DNA of 22,854 nucleotides from a virus: IMG/VR virus record IMGVR_UViG_3300022073_000028, positions 1 to 22,854 of that record; one strand, 5' to 3'. Shown piece by piece: positions 6,128 to 12,396 of this stretch (position 1 is its first letter; each line of letters starts with the position of its first letter). The notes under the pieces were generated by a model. It saw only the letters and a program-made list of their open reading frames with translations, ran no database searches and was not told where the DNA came from. The position numbers and the translations under genes were made by a program.

Positions 6128-6181
6128 GCCCAGAAATGCCGTTTAAAGCCTCCCTATGGCGTCTAGGAGCGCCTTGCAGGG

Positions 6182-6204
6182 TGGGGGCTAGATTTATACC
6201 CCCA
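6182..6204. repeat. G/C-arm hairpin TGGGGG-N11-CCCCCA
   Basis: A 6-bp stem with an 11-base A/T-rich loop that includes one of the TCTAG motifs on the minus strand. It lies between motif copies in the gene-free region. Confidence 0.5.
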
Positions 6205-6230
6205 GCATATTCTGATCGATTCTAGACGCC

Positions 6231-6414
6231 TGCAGGAGCCTAATACACGATCAGCCATCCAGGCGCGGATCACCAGCCCCTATCCTGCTTAGCTAAGCCT
6301 CAGCTATGTGGACAGTGTTGGATACTGTGAGGGGAGAAGGACACGGTAAAAAGAAGAGGGGGGAGCATCAGCCTTCAAGTCTTAGGTACTTAAGTTAACC
6401 TTAGAGACTTAGCA
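6231..6414. other. Gene-free segment with a 12-bp palindrome and a purine-rich strand
   Basis: No reading frame with coding character. GCTTAGCTAAGC (6287-6298) is a perfect palindrome built from the CTTAGC motif that recurs further right. A purine-rich run from about 6329 to 6365 leads into the first CATCAG copy (6366). A similar GGGGAGAAG purine stretch occurs near 7402, also beside CATCAG. Confidence 0.45.
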
Positions 6415-6435
6415 CCGAGCCCTTGAGGGGCTCGG
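6415..6435. repeat. Hairpin CCGAGCCC-TTGAG-GGGCTCGG
   Basis: An 8-bp perfect stem with a 5-base loop, flanked by CTTAGCA on the left and CATCAG on the right. The same stem with the same flanks recurs at 6938-6958, but there the loop is the reverse complement. Confidence 0.75.
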
Positions 6436-6498
6436 CATCAGCCTCATCGGGCTCAGCCGATCAGGCACAGCCCTTAAAGGGGTACACGCCATCAGGGA

Positions 6499-6544
6499 AG
6501 GCTTTCGAGTACGAGGAGCCCTAGCGACGAGTACTCGAAAGCCT
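6499..6544. repeat. 14-bp perfect inverted repeat
   Basis: AGGCTTTCGAGTAC (6499-6512) pairs perfectly with GTACTCGAAAGCCT (6531-6544) around an 18-base centre. This is the strongest hairpin in the window. It is directly followed by a second stem-loop (6543-6560), and no U-run follows. Confidence 0.75.
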
Positions 6545-6560
6545 GAGGGAACACCCTCAG
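6543..6560. repeat. Hairpin CTGAGGG-AACA-CCCTCAG
   Basis: A 7-bp stem with a tetraloop that shares two bases with the preceding 14-bp arm. The 18-bp repeat at 6560 begins at its last base. The two stems together would form a compact double-hairpin in a transcript of either strand. Confidence 0.65.
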
Positions 6561-6577
6561 CACTGATGGGCCTAGCG
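6560..6577 (+). repeat. 18-bp direct repeat, copy 1
   Basis: GCACTGATGGGCCTAGCG recurs at 6913-6930 with a single mismatch. Each copy contains CTGATG, the reverse complement of the widespread CATCAG motif. Confidence 0.65.
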
Positions 6578-6912
6578 TGTTCGGAAAGGACACAGGGGTA
6601 AGGTGTGACAGCTATCCGGGAGTGAAACCTGTTCTGACTAGGGGTTTCAGCCTTAACCACCTGTAAAGGTTACAAGACTCTAAGAAAATTTAAGGAAAAG
6701 TTTAGGTTTGATTTTTGGACCTTTGCCACCAAAAACACCCGTTTACACCCCTCAAACCCGCCTATAGAGCCAAATCCGCCAGTTTGACTCATCCCAGGTG
6801 GCATATGATAGGCTGGACAGGTAGCCAGCTGGACGCAAGGCCGAAATCCGCTGACGCGGCTTTCACCCTTACATTCATCAGTCTACCAAACACTTTAAAG
6901 CTTCAAGGCTTA
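6578..6912. other. Gene-free segment between the two repeat copies
   Basis: No convincing gene. Open frames exist here (for example 6715-6978 from a TTG) but they run through hairpins and have no ribosome site. Short local repeats are visible: GCTGG/CCAGC arms near 6812-6830 and CCAAATCCGC/CCGAAATCCGC near 6770 and 6840. One CATCAG lies at 6876. Confidence 0.4.
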
Positions 6913-6930
6913 GCACTGATGGGCTTAGCG
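6913..6930 (+). repeat. 18-bp direct repeat, copy 2
   Basis: GCACTGATGGGCTTAGCG, one base different from copy 1 at 6560-6577. It overlaps CTTAGCGCTTAGC, whose inverted partner lies at 7663-7677 beyond the A/T-rich island. Confidence 0.65.
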
Positions 6931-6936
6931 CTTAGC
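6922..6936. repeat. 15-bp inverted arm, left (partner at 7663-7677)
   Basis: GGCTTAGCGCTTAGC here is the exact reverse complement of GCTAAGCGCTAAGCC at 7663-7677. The two arms enclose about 0.73 kb that includes the whole A/T-rich island. Confidence 0.65.
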
Positions 6937-6937
6937 A

Positions 6938-6958
6938 CCGAGCCCCTCAAGGGCTCGG
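6938..6958. repeat. Hairpin CCGAGCCC-CTCAA-GGGCTCGG, loop inverted
   Basis: The stem and both flanks match the hairpin at 6415-6435, but the loop reads CTCAA instead of TTGAG, its exact reverse complement. Confidence 0.75.
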
Positions 6959-6964
6959 CATCAG

Positions 6965-7345
6965 TCTTAGGTACTTAAGGATCTAAGTTACTATAAAAGC
7001 TTTAAAGTCTTAAAGTACATATAAAACCTTAACAGTTAAACGTTTAAAGCTTTAAAACTTAACACTACAGTAACAGTTAAAAGTTTATAAACCTTAACAC
7101 CTAAGTTAAGTATAAAACCTTAAAAGCTAACACCTTAAGGATATAAACTTAACATCAGTGTTTAAGACTTTAAAACTTAAAGTAAATATAAAGACTTATA
7201 AACTTTAATACTTTAAGTAACTATAAAACCTTAAAGCTTTAAACACTTAAAGTTAACCATCAGTCTTAAACTTTAATATGATAACCTATAAGTCTTAAAG
7301 CTTATAGGTATTATAATATAATATTATTATATAAGTTATAAAAGT
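6965..7345. repeat. A/T-rich TTAA-repeat island, candidate origin unwinding region
   Basis: From 7021 to 7320 I count 69 G or C in 300 bases (23%), far below the G/C-rich genes around it. TTAA occurs 23 times between 7021 and about 7300, mostly as CTTAA, CTTTAA or GTTAA. TATAAAACCTTAA occurs exactly three times (7020, 7111, 7222). CATCAG copies lie at 7153 and 7258. No reading frame of note exists. A/T-rich repeats beside iteron-like motifs are typical of replication origins, so this is a candidate unwinding element; a partition site is another option. Confidence 0.6.
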
Positions 7346-7662
7346 TTTAGAAGAGCTAAGAGGTTAACTTCTTTACTTCTCTTCTCTTCTTTTCTTCATC
7401 AGGGGAGAAGAGGAACCTTTATCATCAGCGCCGATGGGCTTTCACCGTGTGACTCGTGTGCTTCTAGTCGCAAGCTCCCATCGCACACTCCCCACACTCT
7501 TACACCCGTGTCCCTTTCAAGCTTAGCGTGTTTCACTTCAGGCGTACGGCGTGTCACGCTTAAACCCTTAACATCAGGTAAGACTTAAAGTGTATATTAT
7601 ATGTAGAAGACTTTAAAACCTATAAGATGTTCCTGCTTAGCCTGTGTCCTACACCGCTAGGC
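7346..7662. other. Gene-free segment right of the island with imperfect hairpins
   Basis: A pyrimidine run (about 7368-7396) is followed by CATCAG (7397) and a GGGGAGAAG purine stretch. Further CATCAG copies are at 7423 and 7572. GTGTG-GTGTGC (7447-7461) can pair with GCACAC-CACAC (7483-7497) as a two-step stem. AGCGTG and CACGCT arms lie near 7526 and 7553. CCTGTGTCCT at 7641-7650 recurs inverted near 6588-6597. No gene or RNA family is recognised. Confidence 0.4.
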
Positions 7663-7677
7663 GCTAAGCGCTAAGCC
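7663..7677. repeat. 15-bp inverted arm, right (partner at 6922-6936)
   Basis: GCTAAGCGCTAAGCC, the exact reverse complement of the left arm. It ends the repeat-rich region; from here to the HNH gene the composition returns to normal. Confidence 0.65.
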
Positions 7678-7948
7678 TGAAACGCGAACACACACCCACC
7701 CCCATTTTTCTTTCGCGTCCTCCTTCTTTTTGACACAGCTGGGGGGCGATGTGATCTTTCTCATACCTGTGGGGGGTAGTGGAGAAAACAACCACCCCGG
7801 CACAAACAGAACACCCCCTCAAACGAACAAAACAGTCCCTAGAATCGATCGGCAGGGCATCGGTAGAGTATTCCTACCCCCAACAGTTCCCCGGCCGCTA
7901 GAGAGGCAATGAGAGGCTCGCAGGGGTCATAGGTGATCGGGGGACATG
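7678..7948. other. Leader region before the HNH gene
   Basis: No gene is convincing. A TTGACA hexamer at 7730-7735 has only a poor -10 (GATCTT at 7753-7758), so a rightward promoter is possible but unproven. Two G-rich tracts (CTGGGGGG near 7739, TGGGGGGT near 7770) stand close together. A 60-codon open frame from TTG 7730 lacks a ribosome site. Confidence 0.35.
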
Positions 7949-8251
7949 ATGGCACACACCAACCGCACCGCATCCTCCGCACACCGGCGCTGGCGGCAAC
8001 GACTCATCACCCAAGCCAAACAGCAAGGCCAAACCACCTGCCCACTCTGCGGAACCCAGATAGCCTGGGGCACACATGACCTGCCAACCAGCCCCGAAGC
8101 CGACCACATCACACCCGTCAGCCGCGGGGGACTCAACACCCTCGACAACGGGCAAATCATCTGCAGAACATGCAACAGAAGCAAAGGCAATCGCAGCGAA
8201 CCAAACATCAAACTCCAACAACAAACCACAAAAACCTTGATCCCATGGTGA
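7949..8251 (+). CDS. HNH endonuclease beside cos, probable packaging nuclease
   Basis: 100 aa from ATG 7949 (the ATG three bases earlier is too close to the GGGGG ribosome site). Numbered from that earlier Met, the protein has Cys32 and Cys35 (CPLC), the catalytic DH pair 53-54 in EADHITPVSRGG, Asn64/Asn68, and a second zinc pair, CRTCNRSKGNR (Cys73, Cys76). This is the compact HNH fold with a structural zinc. In many cos phages an HNH protein next to the terminase genes is needed for the cos cut, as established for HK97 gp74. The location 51 bases left of the cos sequence and ahead of both terminase genes fits that role well. A free-standing homing endonuclease is less likely given the position. 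Confidence 0.85.
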   Translation: MAHTNRTASSAHRRWRQRLITQAKQQGQTTCPLCGTQIAWGTHDLPTSPEADHITPVSRGGLNTLDNGQIICRTCNRSKGNRSEPNIKLQQQTTKTLIPW

Positions 8252-8302
8252 CAAACCCGCCAACCCCCACCCGGACCACCCCCTGCACACCCATGCAAGA
8301 CC

Positions 8303-8313
8303 TCGTACGGCTT
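8303..8313 (+). other. Cohesive-end (cos) junction, 11 bases
   Basis: TCGTACGGCTT lies between the HNH and small terminase genes. I recall this as the 11-base single-stranded extension of published C. acnes phages; the memory was not checked. Gene order alone (HNH, cos, terminase) supports a cos site here. The adjacent terminase-side sequence begins AGTGAAATACC. Confidence 0.65.
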
Positions 8314-8368
8314 AGTGAAATACCTCCCTTTTGTGGATTTGTCTGTTTGTCGACTTTTTGTGTTGGTG

Positions 8369-8686
8369 GTGAGTGTTGTGCAGCCTGAGCTTCCTGGGTC
8401 TCGTGATTGGTGTGAGGAGACGCGTCGTTGGTGGCGTGTGTGGGGTGAGGATAGTCGCGCGCAGTATGTGTCTGATGAGGAGTGGCTGTTCTTGTTGGAT
8501 GCGGCTGTGATTCATGATTGTGTGTGGCGTGAGGGTCGCGCGGATTTGGTGGCTTCGCTTCGTGCCCATGTGAAGGCGTTTATGGGCATGTTGGATCGTT
8601 ATTCGGTTGATGTGGCGTCTGGTGGCCGTGGTGGGGGTTCTGCGGTGGCGATGATTGACCGGTATAGGAAGCGCAAGGGGGCCTGA
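8369..8686 (+). CDS. terS: Small terminase subunit
   Basis: 105 aa from GTG 8369. The frame is open back to GTG 8315, which lies almost on the cos cut and has no ribosome site; conserved sequence begins only at QPELPGSRDW. The protein is helical with aromatic-rich segments (WCEETRRWWRVWG, EEWLFLLDAAVIHDCVW), a pattern seen in actinophage small terminases, followed by RAHVKAFMGMLDRY for oligomerisation and a basic C terminus (DRYRKRKGA). It would recognise the concatemer near cos and load the large subunit. It is directly followed, four bases on, by the large terminase gene. The function is inferred from position and length. Confidence 0.75.
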   Translation: MSVVQPELPGSRDWCEETRRWWRVWGEDSRAQYVSDEEWLFLLDAAVIHDCVWREGRADLVASLRAHVKAFMGMLDRYSVDVASGGRGGGSAVAMIDRYRKRKGA

Positions 8687-8690
8687 TTAG

Positions 8691-10202
8691 GTGTCTGGTG
8701 TTGTTGGGTCTCAGGTGCCTCGTCATCGGGTGGCTGCGGCGTATTCGGTGTCTGCTGGCGGGGATGCTGGTGAGTTGGGTCGTGCGTATGGGTTGACGCC
8801 TGATCCGTGGCAGCAGCAGGTGTTGGATGACTGGCTTGCTGTCGGTGGTAATGGCAGGCTTGCTTCGGGTGTGTGTGGGGTGTTTGTGCCTCGCCAGAAT
8901 GGCAAGAATGCTATTTTGGAGATTGTGGAGTTGTTTAAGGCGACTATTCAGGGTCGCCGTATTTTGCATACGGCTCACGAGCTGAAGTCGGCTCGTAAGG
9001 CGTTTATGCGTTTGAGGTCGTTTTTTGAGAATGAGCGGCAGTTTCCTGATTTGTATCGCATGGTGAAGTCGATTCGTGCAACGAATGGTCAGGAGGCTAT
9101 TGTGTTGCATCATCCGGATTGTGCCACGTTTGAGCGTAAGTGTGGTTGTCCGGGTTGGGGTTCGGTGGAGTTTGTGGCTCGTAGCCGGGGTTCGGCTCGC
9201 GGGTTTACGGTTGATGATTTGGTGTGTGATGAGGCTCAGGAGTTGTCGGATGAGCAGTTGGAGGCGTTGCTTCCTACGGTAAGCGCTGCCCCGTCTGGTG
9301 ATCCTCAGCAGATTTTTTTGGGGACTCCGCCGGGGCCGTTGGCTGACGGTAGCGTGGTGTTGCGTCTTCGTGGGCAGGCGTTGTCTGGTGGCAAAAGGAT
9401 TGCGTGGACGGAGTTTTCGATTCCTGACGAGACGGTTCCGGATGATGTGTCGCGGCAGTGGCGGAAGTTGGCGGGGGATACGAATCCTGCGTTGGGGCGT
9501 CGCCTGAATTTTGGGACCGTAAGCGATGAGCATGAGTCGATGTCTGCGGCCGGTTTTGCGAGGGAGCGGCTTGGCTGGTGGGATCGTGGCCAGTCTGCTG
9601 CGTCGGTGGTTCCTGCGGATAAGTGGGCTCAGTCTGCGGTGGATGAGGCGAGTCTGGTTGGCGGGAAAGTGTTTGGTGTCTCGTTTTCTCGTTCTGGGGA
9701 TCGGGTTGCTTTGGCGGGTGCCGGCAAGACTGATGCTGGTGTTCATGTTGAGGTGATTGATGGGCTGTCGGGAACGATTGTTGATGGTGTGGGCCGGTTG
9801 GCTGACTGGTTGGCGGTTCGTTGGGGTGACACTGAGCGGATCATGGTTGCCGGGTCTGGTGCGGTGTTGTTGCAGAAGGCGTTGACGGATCGTGGTGTTC
9901 CGGGTCGGGGCGTGGTTGTTGCGGATACTGGGGTGTATGTGGAGGCGTGTCAAGCGTTCCTGGAAGGTGTCAGGTCTGGGAATGTTTCTCATCCTCGTGC
10001 TGATTCTCGCCGTGACATGTTGGATATTGCTGTGAGGTCGGCTGTGCAGAAGCGTAAGGGTTCGGCGTGGGGCTGGGGTTCCTCGTTTAAGGATGGGTCT
10101 GAGGTTCCTTTGGAGGCTGTGTCTTTGGCGTATCTTGGTGCGAAGATGGCGAAGGCTAGGCGGCGTGAACGGTCTGGTAGGAAGCGGGTGTCTGTGGTAT
10201 GA
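8691..10202 (+). CDS. terL: Large terminase subunit (ATPase-nuclease)
   Basis: 503 aa from GTG 8691. The ATPase domain has the Walker A variant VPRQNGKN (residues 65-72) and Walker B LVCDEA (177-182), followed by the coupling-type stretch FLGTPPGP. The C-terminal half fits the RNase H-like nuclease, with acidic positions in VVADTGVYVE and DSRRDMLDIAV, and it ends in a basic tail (KARRRERSGRKR) likely to contact DNA. Order and length match terminases of the Terminase_1 group. An insertion with HPDCATFERKCGC contains three cysteines and might bind a metal. The stop overlaps the portal start as ATGA. Confidence 0.95.
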   Translation: MSGVVGSQVPRHRVAAAYSVSAGGDAGELGRAYGLTPDPWQQQVLDDWLAVGGNGRLASGVCGVFVPRQNGKNAILEIVELFKATIQGRRILHTAHELKSARKAFMRLRSFFENERQFPDLYRMVKSIRATNGQEAIVLHHPDCATFERKCGCPGWGSVEFVARSRGSARGFTVDDLVCDEAQELSDEQLEALLPTVSAAPSGDPQQIFLGTPPGPLADGSVVLRLRGQALSGGKRIAWTEFSIPDETVPDDVSRQWRKLAGDTNPALGRRLNFGTVSDEHESMSAAGFARERLGWWDRGQSAASVVPADKWAQSAVDEASLVGGKVFGVSFSRSGDRVALAGAGKTDAGVHVEVIDGLSGTIVDGVGRLADWLAVRWGDTERIMVAGSGAVLLQKALTDRGVPGRGVVVADTGVYVEACQAFLEGVRSGNVSHPRADSRRDMLDIAVRSAVQKRKGSAWGWGSSFKDGSEVPLEAVSLAYLGAKMAKARRRERSGRKRVSVV

Positions 10203-11524
10203 ACTCGGATGAGTTGGCTTTGATTGAGGGCATGTTTGATCGTATCCAAAGGTTGTCTTCGTGGCATTGCCGTATTGAGGGCTACTATGAGGGCTCTAGC
10301 CGGGTGCGTGATTTGGGGGTTGCTATTCCTCCGGAGTTGCAGCGGGTGCAGACGGTGGTGTCGTGGCCTGGTATAGCTGTGGATGCTTTGGAGGAGCGTC
10401 TGGATTGGCTTGGCTGGACTAACGGTGACGGCTACGGCCTGGATGGCGTGTATGCTGCGAATCGGCTTGCTACGGCTTCGTGTGATGTGCATTTGGATGC
10501 GCTGATTTTTGGGTTGTCGTTTGTGGCTGTTATCCCCCAAGAGGATGGTACTGTGCTGGTTCGCCCCCAGTCACCAAAGAATTGTACTGGTCGGTTTTCG
10601 GCTGATGGGTCTCGTCTGGATGCGGGCCTTGTGGTGCAGCAGACGTGTGATCCTGAGGTTGTTGAGGCGGAGTTGTTGCTTCCTGATGTGATTGTTCAGG
10701 TGGAGCGGCGGGGCTCGCGTGAGTGGGTTGAGACGGGCCGTATCGAGAATGTGTTGGGTGCGGTTCCGTTGGCGCCTGTTGTGAATCGTCGCCGTACTTC
10801 TAGGATTGATGGCCGTTCGGAGATTACGAGGTCTATTAGGGCTTACACTGATGAGGCTGTTCGCACACTGTTGGGGCAGTCTGTGAATCGTGACTTCTAC
10901 GCCTATCCGCAAAGGTGGGTGACTGGTGTGTCGGCTGACGAGTTTTCGCAGCCTGGCTGGGTCCTGTCGATGGCTTCTGTGTGGGCTGTGGATAAGGATG
11001 ATGATGGTGATACCCCGAATGTGGGGTCGTTTCCTGTCAATAGTCCTACACCGTATTCGGATCAGATGAGACTGTTGGCGCAGTTGACGGCGGGTGAGGC
11101 TGCGGTTCCTGAACGCTATTTCGGGTTTATCACGTCTAACCCACCTTCGGGTGAGGCTTTGGCTGCCGAGGAATCTCGGCTTGTGAAGCGTGCTGAGCGG
11201 CGGCAAACATCGTTTGGTCAGGGCTGGCTGTCTGTCGGTTTCCTGGCTGCGAAAGCGTTGGATTCTCGTGTTGATGAGGCTGCGTTTTTTGGTGATGTTG
11301 GTTTGCGTTGGCGTGATGCATCAACACCTACCCGGGCGGCTACAGCGGATGCTGTGACGAAGCTGGTTGGTGCCGGTATTCTTCCGGCGGATTCTCGTAC
11401 TGTGTTGGAGATGTTGGGGCTTGATGATGTGCAGGTTGAGGCTGTGATGCGGCATCGTGCCGAGTCGTCTGACCCGTTGGCGGCACTGGCTGGGGCTATT
11501 TCCCGACAAACTAACGAGGTTTGA
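10199..11524 (+). CDS. Portal protein
   Basis: 441 aa, start ATG overlapping the terminase stop by four bases. The sequence fits the SPP1 gp6-like portal family: an N-terminal alpha-helical start, the wing and stem region with GVAIPPELQRVQTVVSWPGI and VNRDFYAYPQRWVTG, and the later motif ITSNPPSGEALAAEESRLVKRAERRQTSFG that is highly typical of these portals. Twelve copies would form the ring at the capsid vertex through which DNA is packed and to which the tail attaches. Position between terminase and MuF-like protein is standard. Confidence 0.93.
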   Translation: MNSDELALIEGMFDRIQRLSSWHCRIEGYYEGSSRVRDLGVAIPPELQRVQTVVSWPGIAVDALEERLDWLGWTNGDGYGLDGVYAANRLATASCDVHLDALIFGLSFVAVIPQEDGTVLVRPQSPKNCTGRFSADGSRLDAGLVVQQTCDPEVVEAELLLPDVIVQVERRGSREWVETGRIENVLGAVPLAPVVNRRRTSRIDGRSEITRSIRAYTDEAVRTLLGQSVNRDFYAYPQRWVTGVSADEFSQPGWVLSMASVWAVDKDDDGDTPNVGSFPVNSPTPYSDQMRLLAQLTAGEAAVPERYFGFITSNPPSGEALAAEESRLVKRAERRQTSFGQGWLSVGFLAAKALDSRVDEAAFFGDVGLRWRDASTPTRAATADAVTKLVGAGILPADSRTVLEMLGLDDVQVEAVMRHRAESSDPLAALAGAISRQTNEV

Positions 11525-11530
11525 TAGGCG

Positions 11531-12286
11531 ATGGCTTCGGGCGCTATGTCGAGGCTTGCTGCGACTGAGTATCAGCGTGAGGCGGTCAGGTTTGCTGGGA
11601 AGTATGCGGGCTATTATGCCGAGTTGGGTCGTTTGTGGCGTGCCGGCAGGATGAGTGACACGCAGTATGTGCGTTTGTGTGTGGAGTTGGAGCGTGCCGG
11701 CCATGATGGTTCGGCGTCGTTGGCTGCCAAATTCGTTTCAGATTTTCGGAAGCTTAACGGTGTGGATCCTGGTTTGATTGTGTATGACGAGTTTGATGCT
11801 GCGGCGGCTTTGGCTAGGTCGTTTTCGACTATGAAGATTCTTGAGAGTGACCCGGATAGGGCGAATGACACGATTGATGCTATGGCGGCGGGTGTTAATC
11901 GTGCTGTCATGAATGCTGGCCGTGATACGGTTGAGTGGTCTGCTGGCGCGCAGGGCAGGTCGTGGCGTCGGGTGACTGATGGTGATCCGTGTGCTTTTTG
12001 TGCCATGTTGGCTACGAGGTCGGATTATACGACTAAGGAGAGGGCACTTACTACTGGTCATACTCGGCGTCATAAGCGTGGCGGTAAGCGCCCGTTTGGT
12101 TCGAAGTATCATGATCATTGTGGGTGTACGGTGGTTGAGGTTGTTGGCCCTTGGGAGCCCAGCTCTGCGGACACCGCATATCAGCGGGTTTATGAGAAGG
12201 CTCGCGAGTGGGTTGATGATCACGGGTTGCAGCAGTCGCCTGGCAATATTTTGAAGGCTATGCGTACTGTTGGTGGCATGCGATAA
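11531..12286 (+). CDS. MuF-like minor head protein
   Basis: 251 aa. The C-terminal half has the metal-binding signature of the phage head morphogenesis (Mu gpF/SPP1 gp7) family: DPCAFCAMLATRS with Cys154 and Cys157, then YHDHCGC with His196, Cys197 and Cys199, followed by VVEV. The N-terminal half is helical. Such proteins bind the portal and enter the capsid in a few copies. It lies six bases after the portal gene and is followed by a 110-base gap with a hairpin. No toxin or protease domain is fused to it. Confidence 0.85.
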   Translation: MASGAMSRLAATEYQREAVRFAGKYAGYYAELGRLWRAGRMSDTQYVRLCVELERAGHDGSASLAAKFVSDFRKLNGVDPGLIVYDEFDAAAALARSFSTMKILESDPDRANDTIDAMAAGVNRAVMNAGRDTVEWSAGAQGRSWRRVTDGDPCAFCAMLATRSDYTTKERALTTGHTRRHKRGGKRPFGSKYHDHCGCTVVEVVGPWEPSSADTAYQRVYEKAREWVDDHGLQQSPGNILKAMRTVGGMR

Positions 12287-12303
12287 TTTGATGTAGTTTC
12301 CGG

Positions 12304-12331
12304 TTGTGCACTGCCGGTTATCGGTGCACAA
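12304..12331 (+). other. Hairpin in the leader of the scaffold/capsid genes
   Basis: TTGTGCAC (12304-12311) and GTGCACAA (12324-12331) are perfect 8-bp arms with a 12-base loop, in the only sizeable gap (12287-12396) of the head-gene operon. A smaller CCCGCACGGGG stem follows. There is no T-run, so it is not a simple terminator; RNA processing, attenuation or mRNA stabilisation are possible. Confidence 0.6.
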
Positions 12332-12396
12332 GGTTGTCTCCCGCACGGGGGTCAACAATGTTGTGTTGTTTTCCGCAAGGAGTGTAAGGTTAGGCT

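Larger units (their letters stand above)
5887..6230. repeat. Cluster of short motifs (TCTAG, GGCGTCT, 14-bp direct repeat)
   Basis: This stretch has no gene. TCTAG occurs at 5901, 5942, 5953, 6003, 6045, 6162 and 6221 on the plus strand and at 6188-6192 on the minus strand. GGCGTCT occurs at 5887, 5958 and 6158 and inverted at 6224-6230. CTGATCGATTCTAG is repeated exactly at 5933-5946 and 6212-6225. Such spaced repeats resemble iterons or binding sites of a replication or regulatory protein. That role is inference. Confidence 0.6.

Noticed and set aside
6409-6978. Two short open frames (6409-6660 minus, 6715-6978 plus) in the repeat region
   Set aside because: They pass through strong hairpins and repeats, lack ribosome sites and show no protein-like pattern.
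6965-7345. CRISPR array or tRNA genes in the repeat region
   Set aside because: Repeats are short and irregularly spaced without unique spacers of constant length, and no cloverleaf or T-loop sequence was found.
7730-7758. Possible rightward promoter with TTGACA at 7730
   Set aside because: The -35 is perfect but at 17-base spacing the -10 is GATCTT, too far from consensus; not listed as a promoter.
7730-7912. 60-codon open frame from TTG just before the HNH gene
   Set aside because: No ribosome site, weak start, Pro/Thr/Asn-rich content and no conserved-looking pattern; better read as leader.
8315-8368. Longer small terminase starting at GTG 8315
   Set aside because: The start would lie one base from the proposed cos end, has no ribosome site, and the extra 18 residues are hydrophobic and unlike the rest of the protein.
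8580-9992. 470-codon minus-strand open frame opposite the large terminase
   Set aside because: Composition is typical of an antisense shadow (R, H, T, P rich); the plus strand encodes a recognisable terminase.
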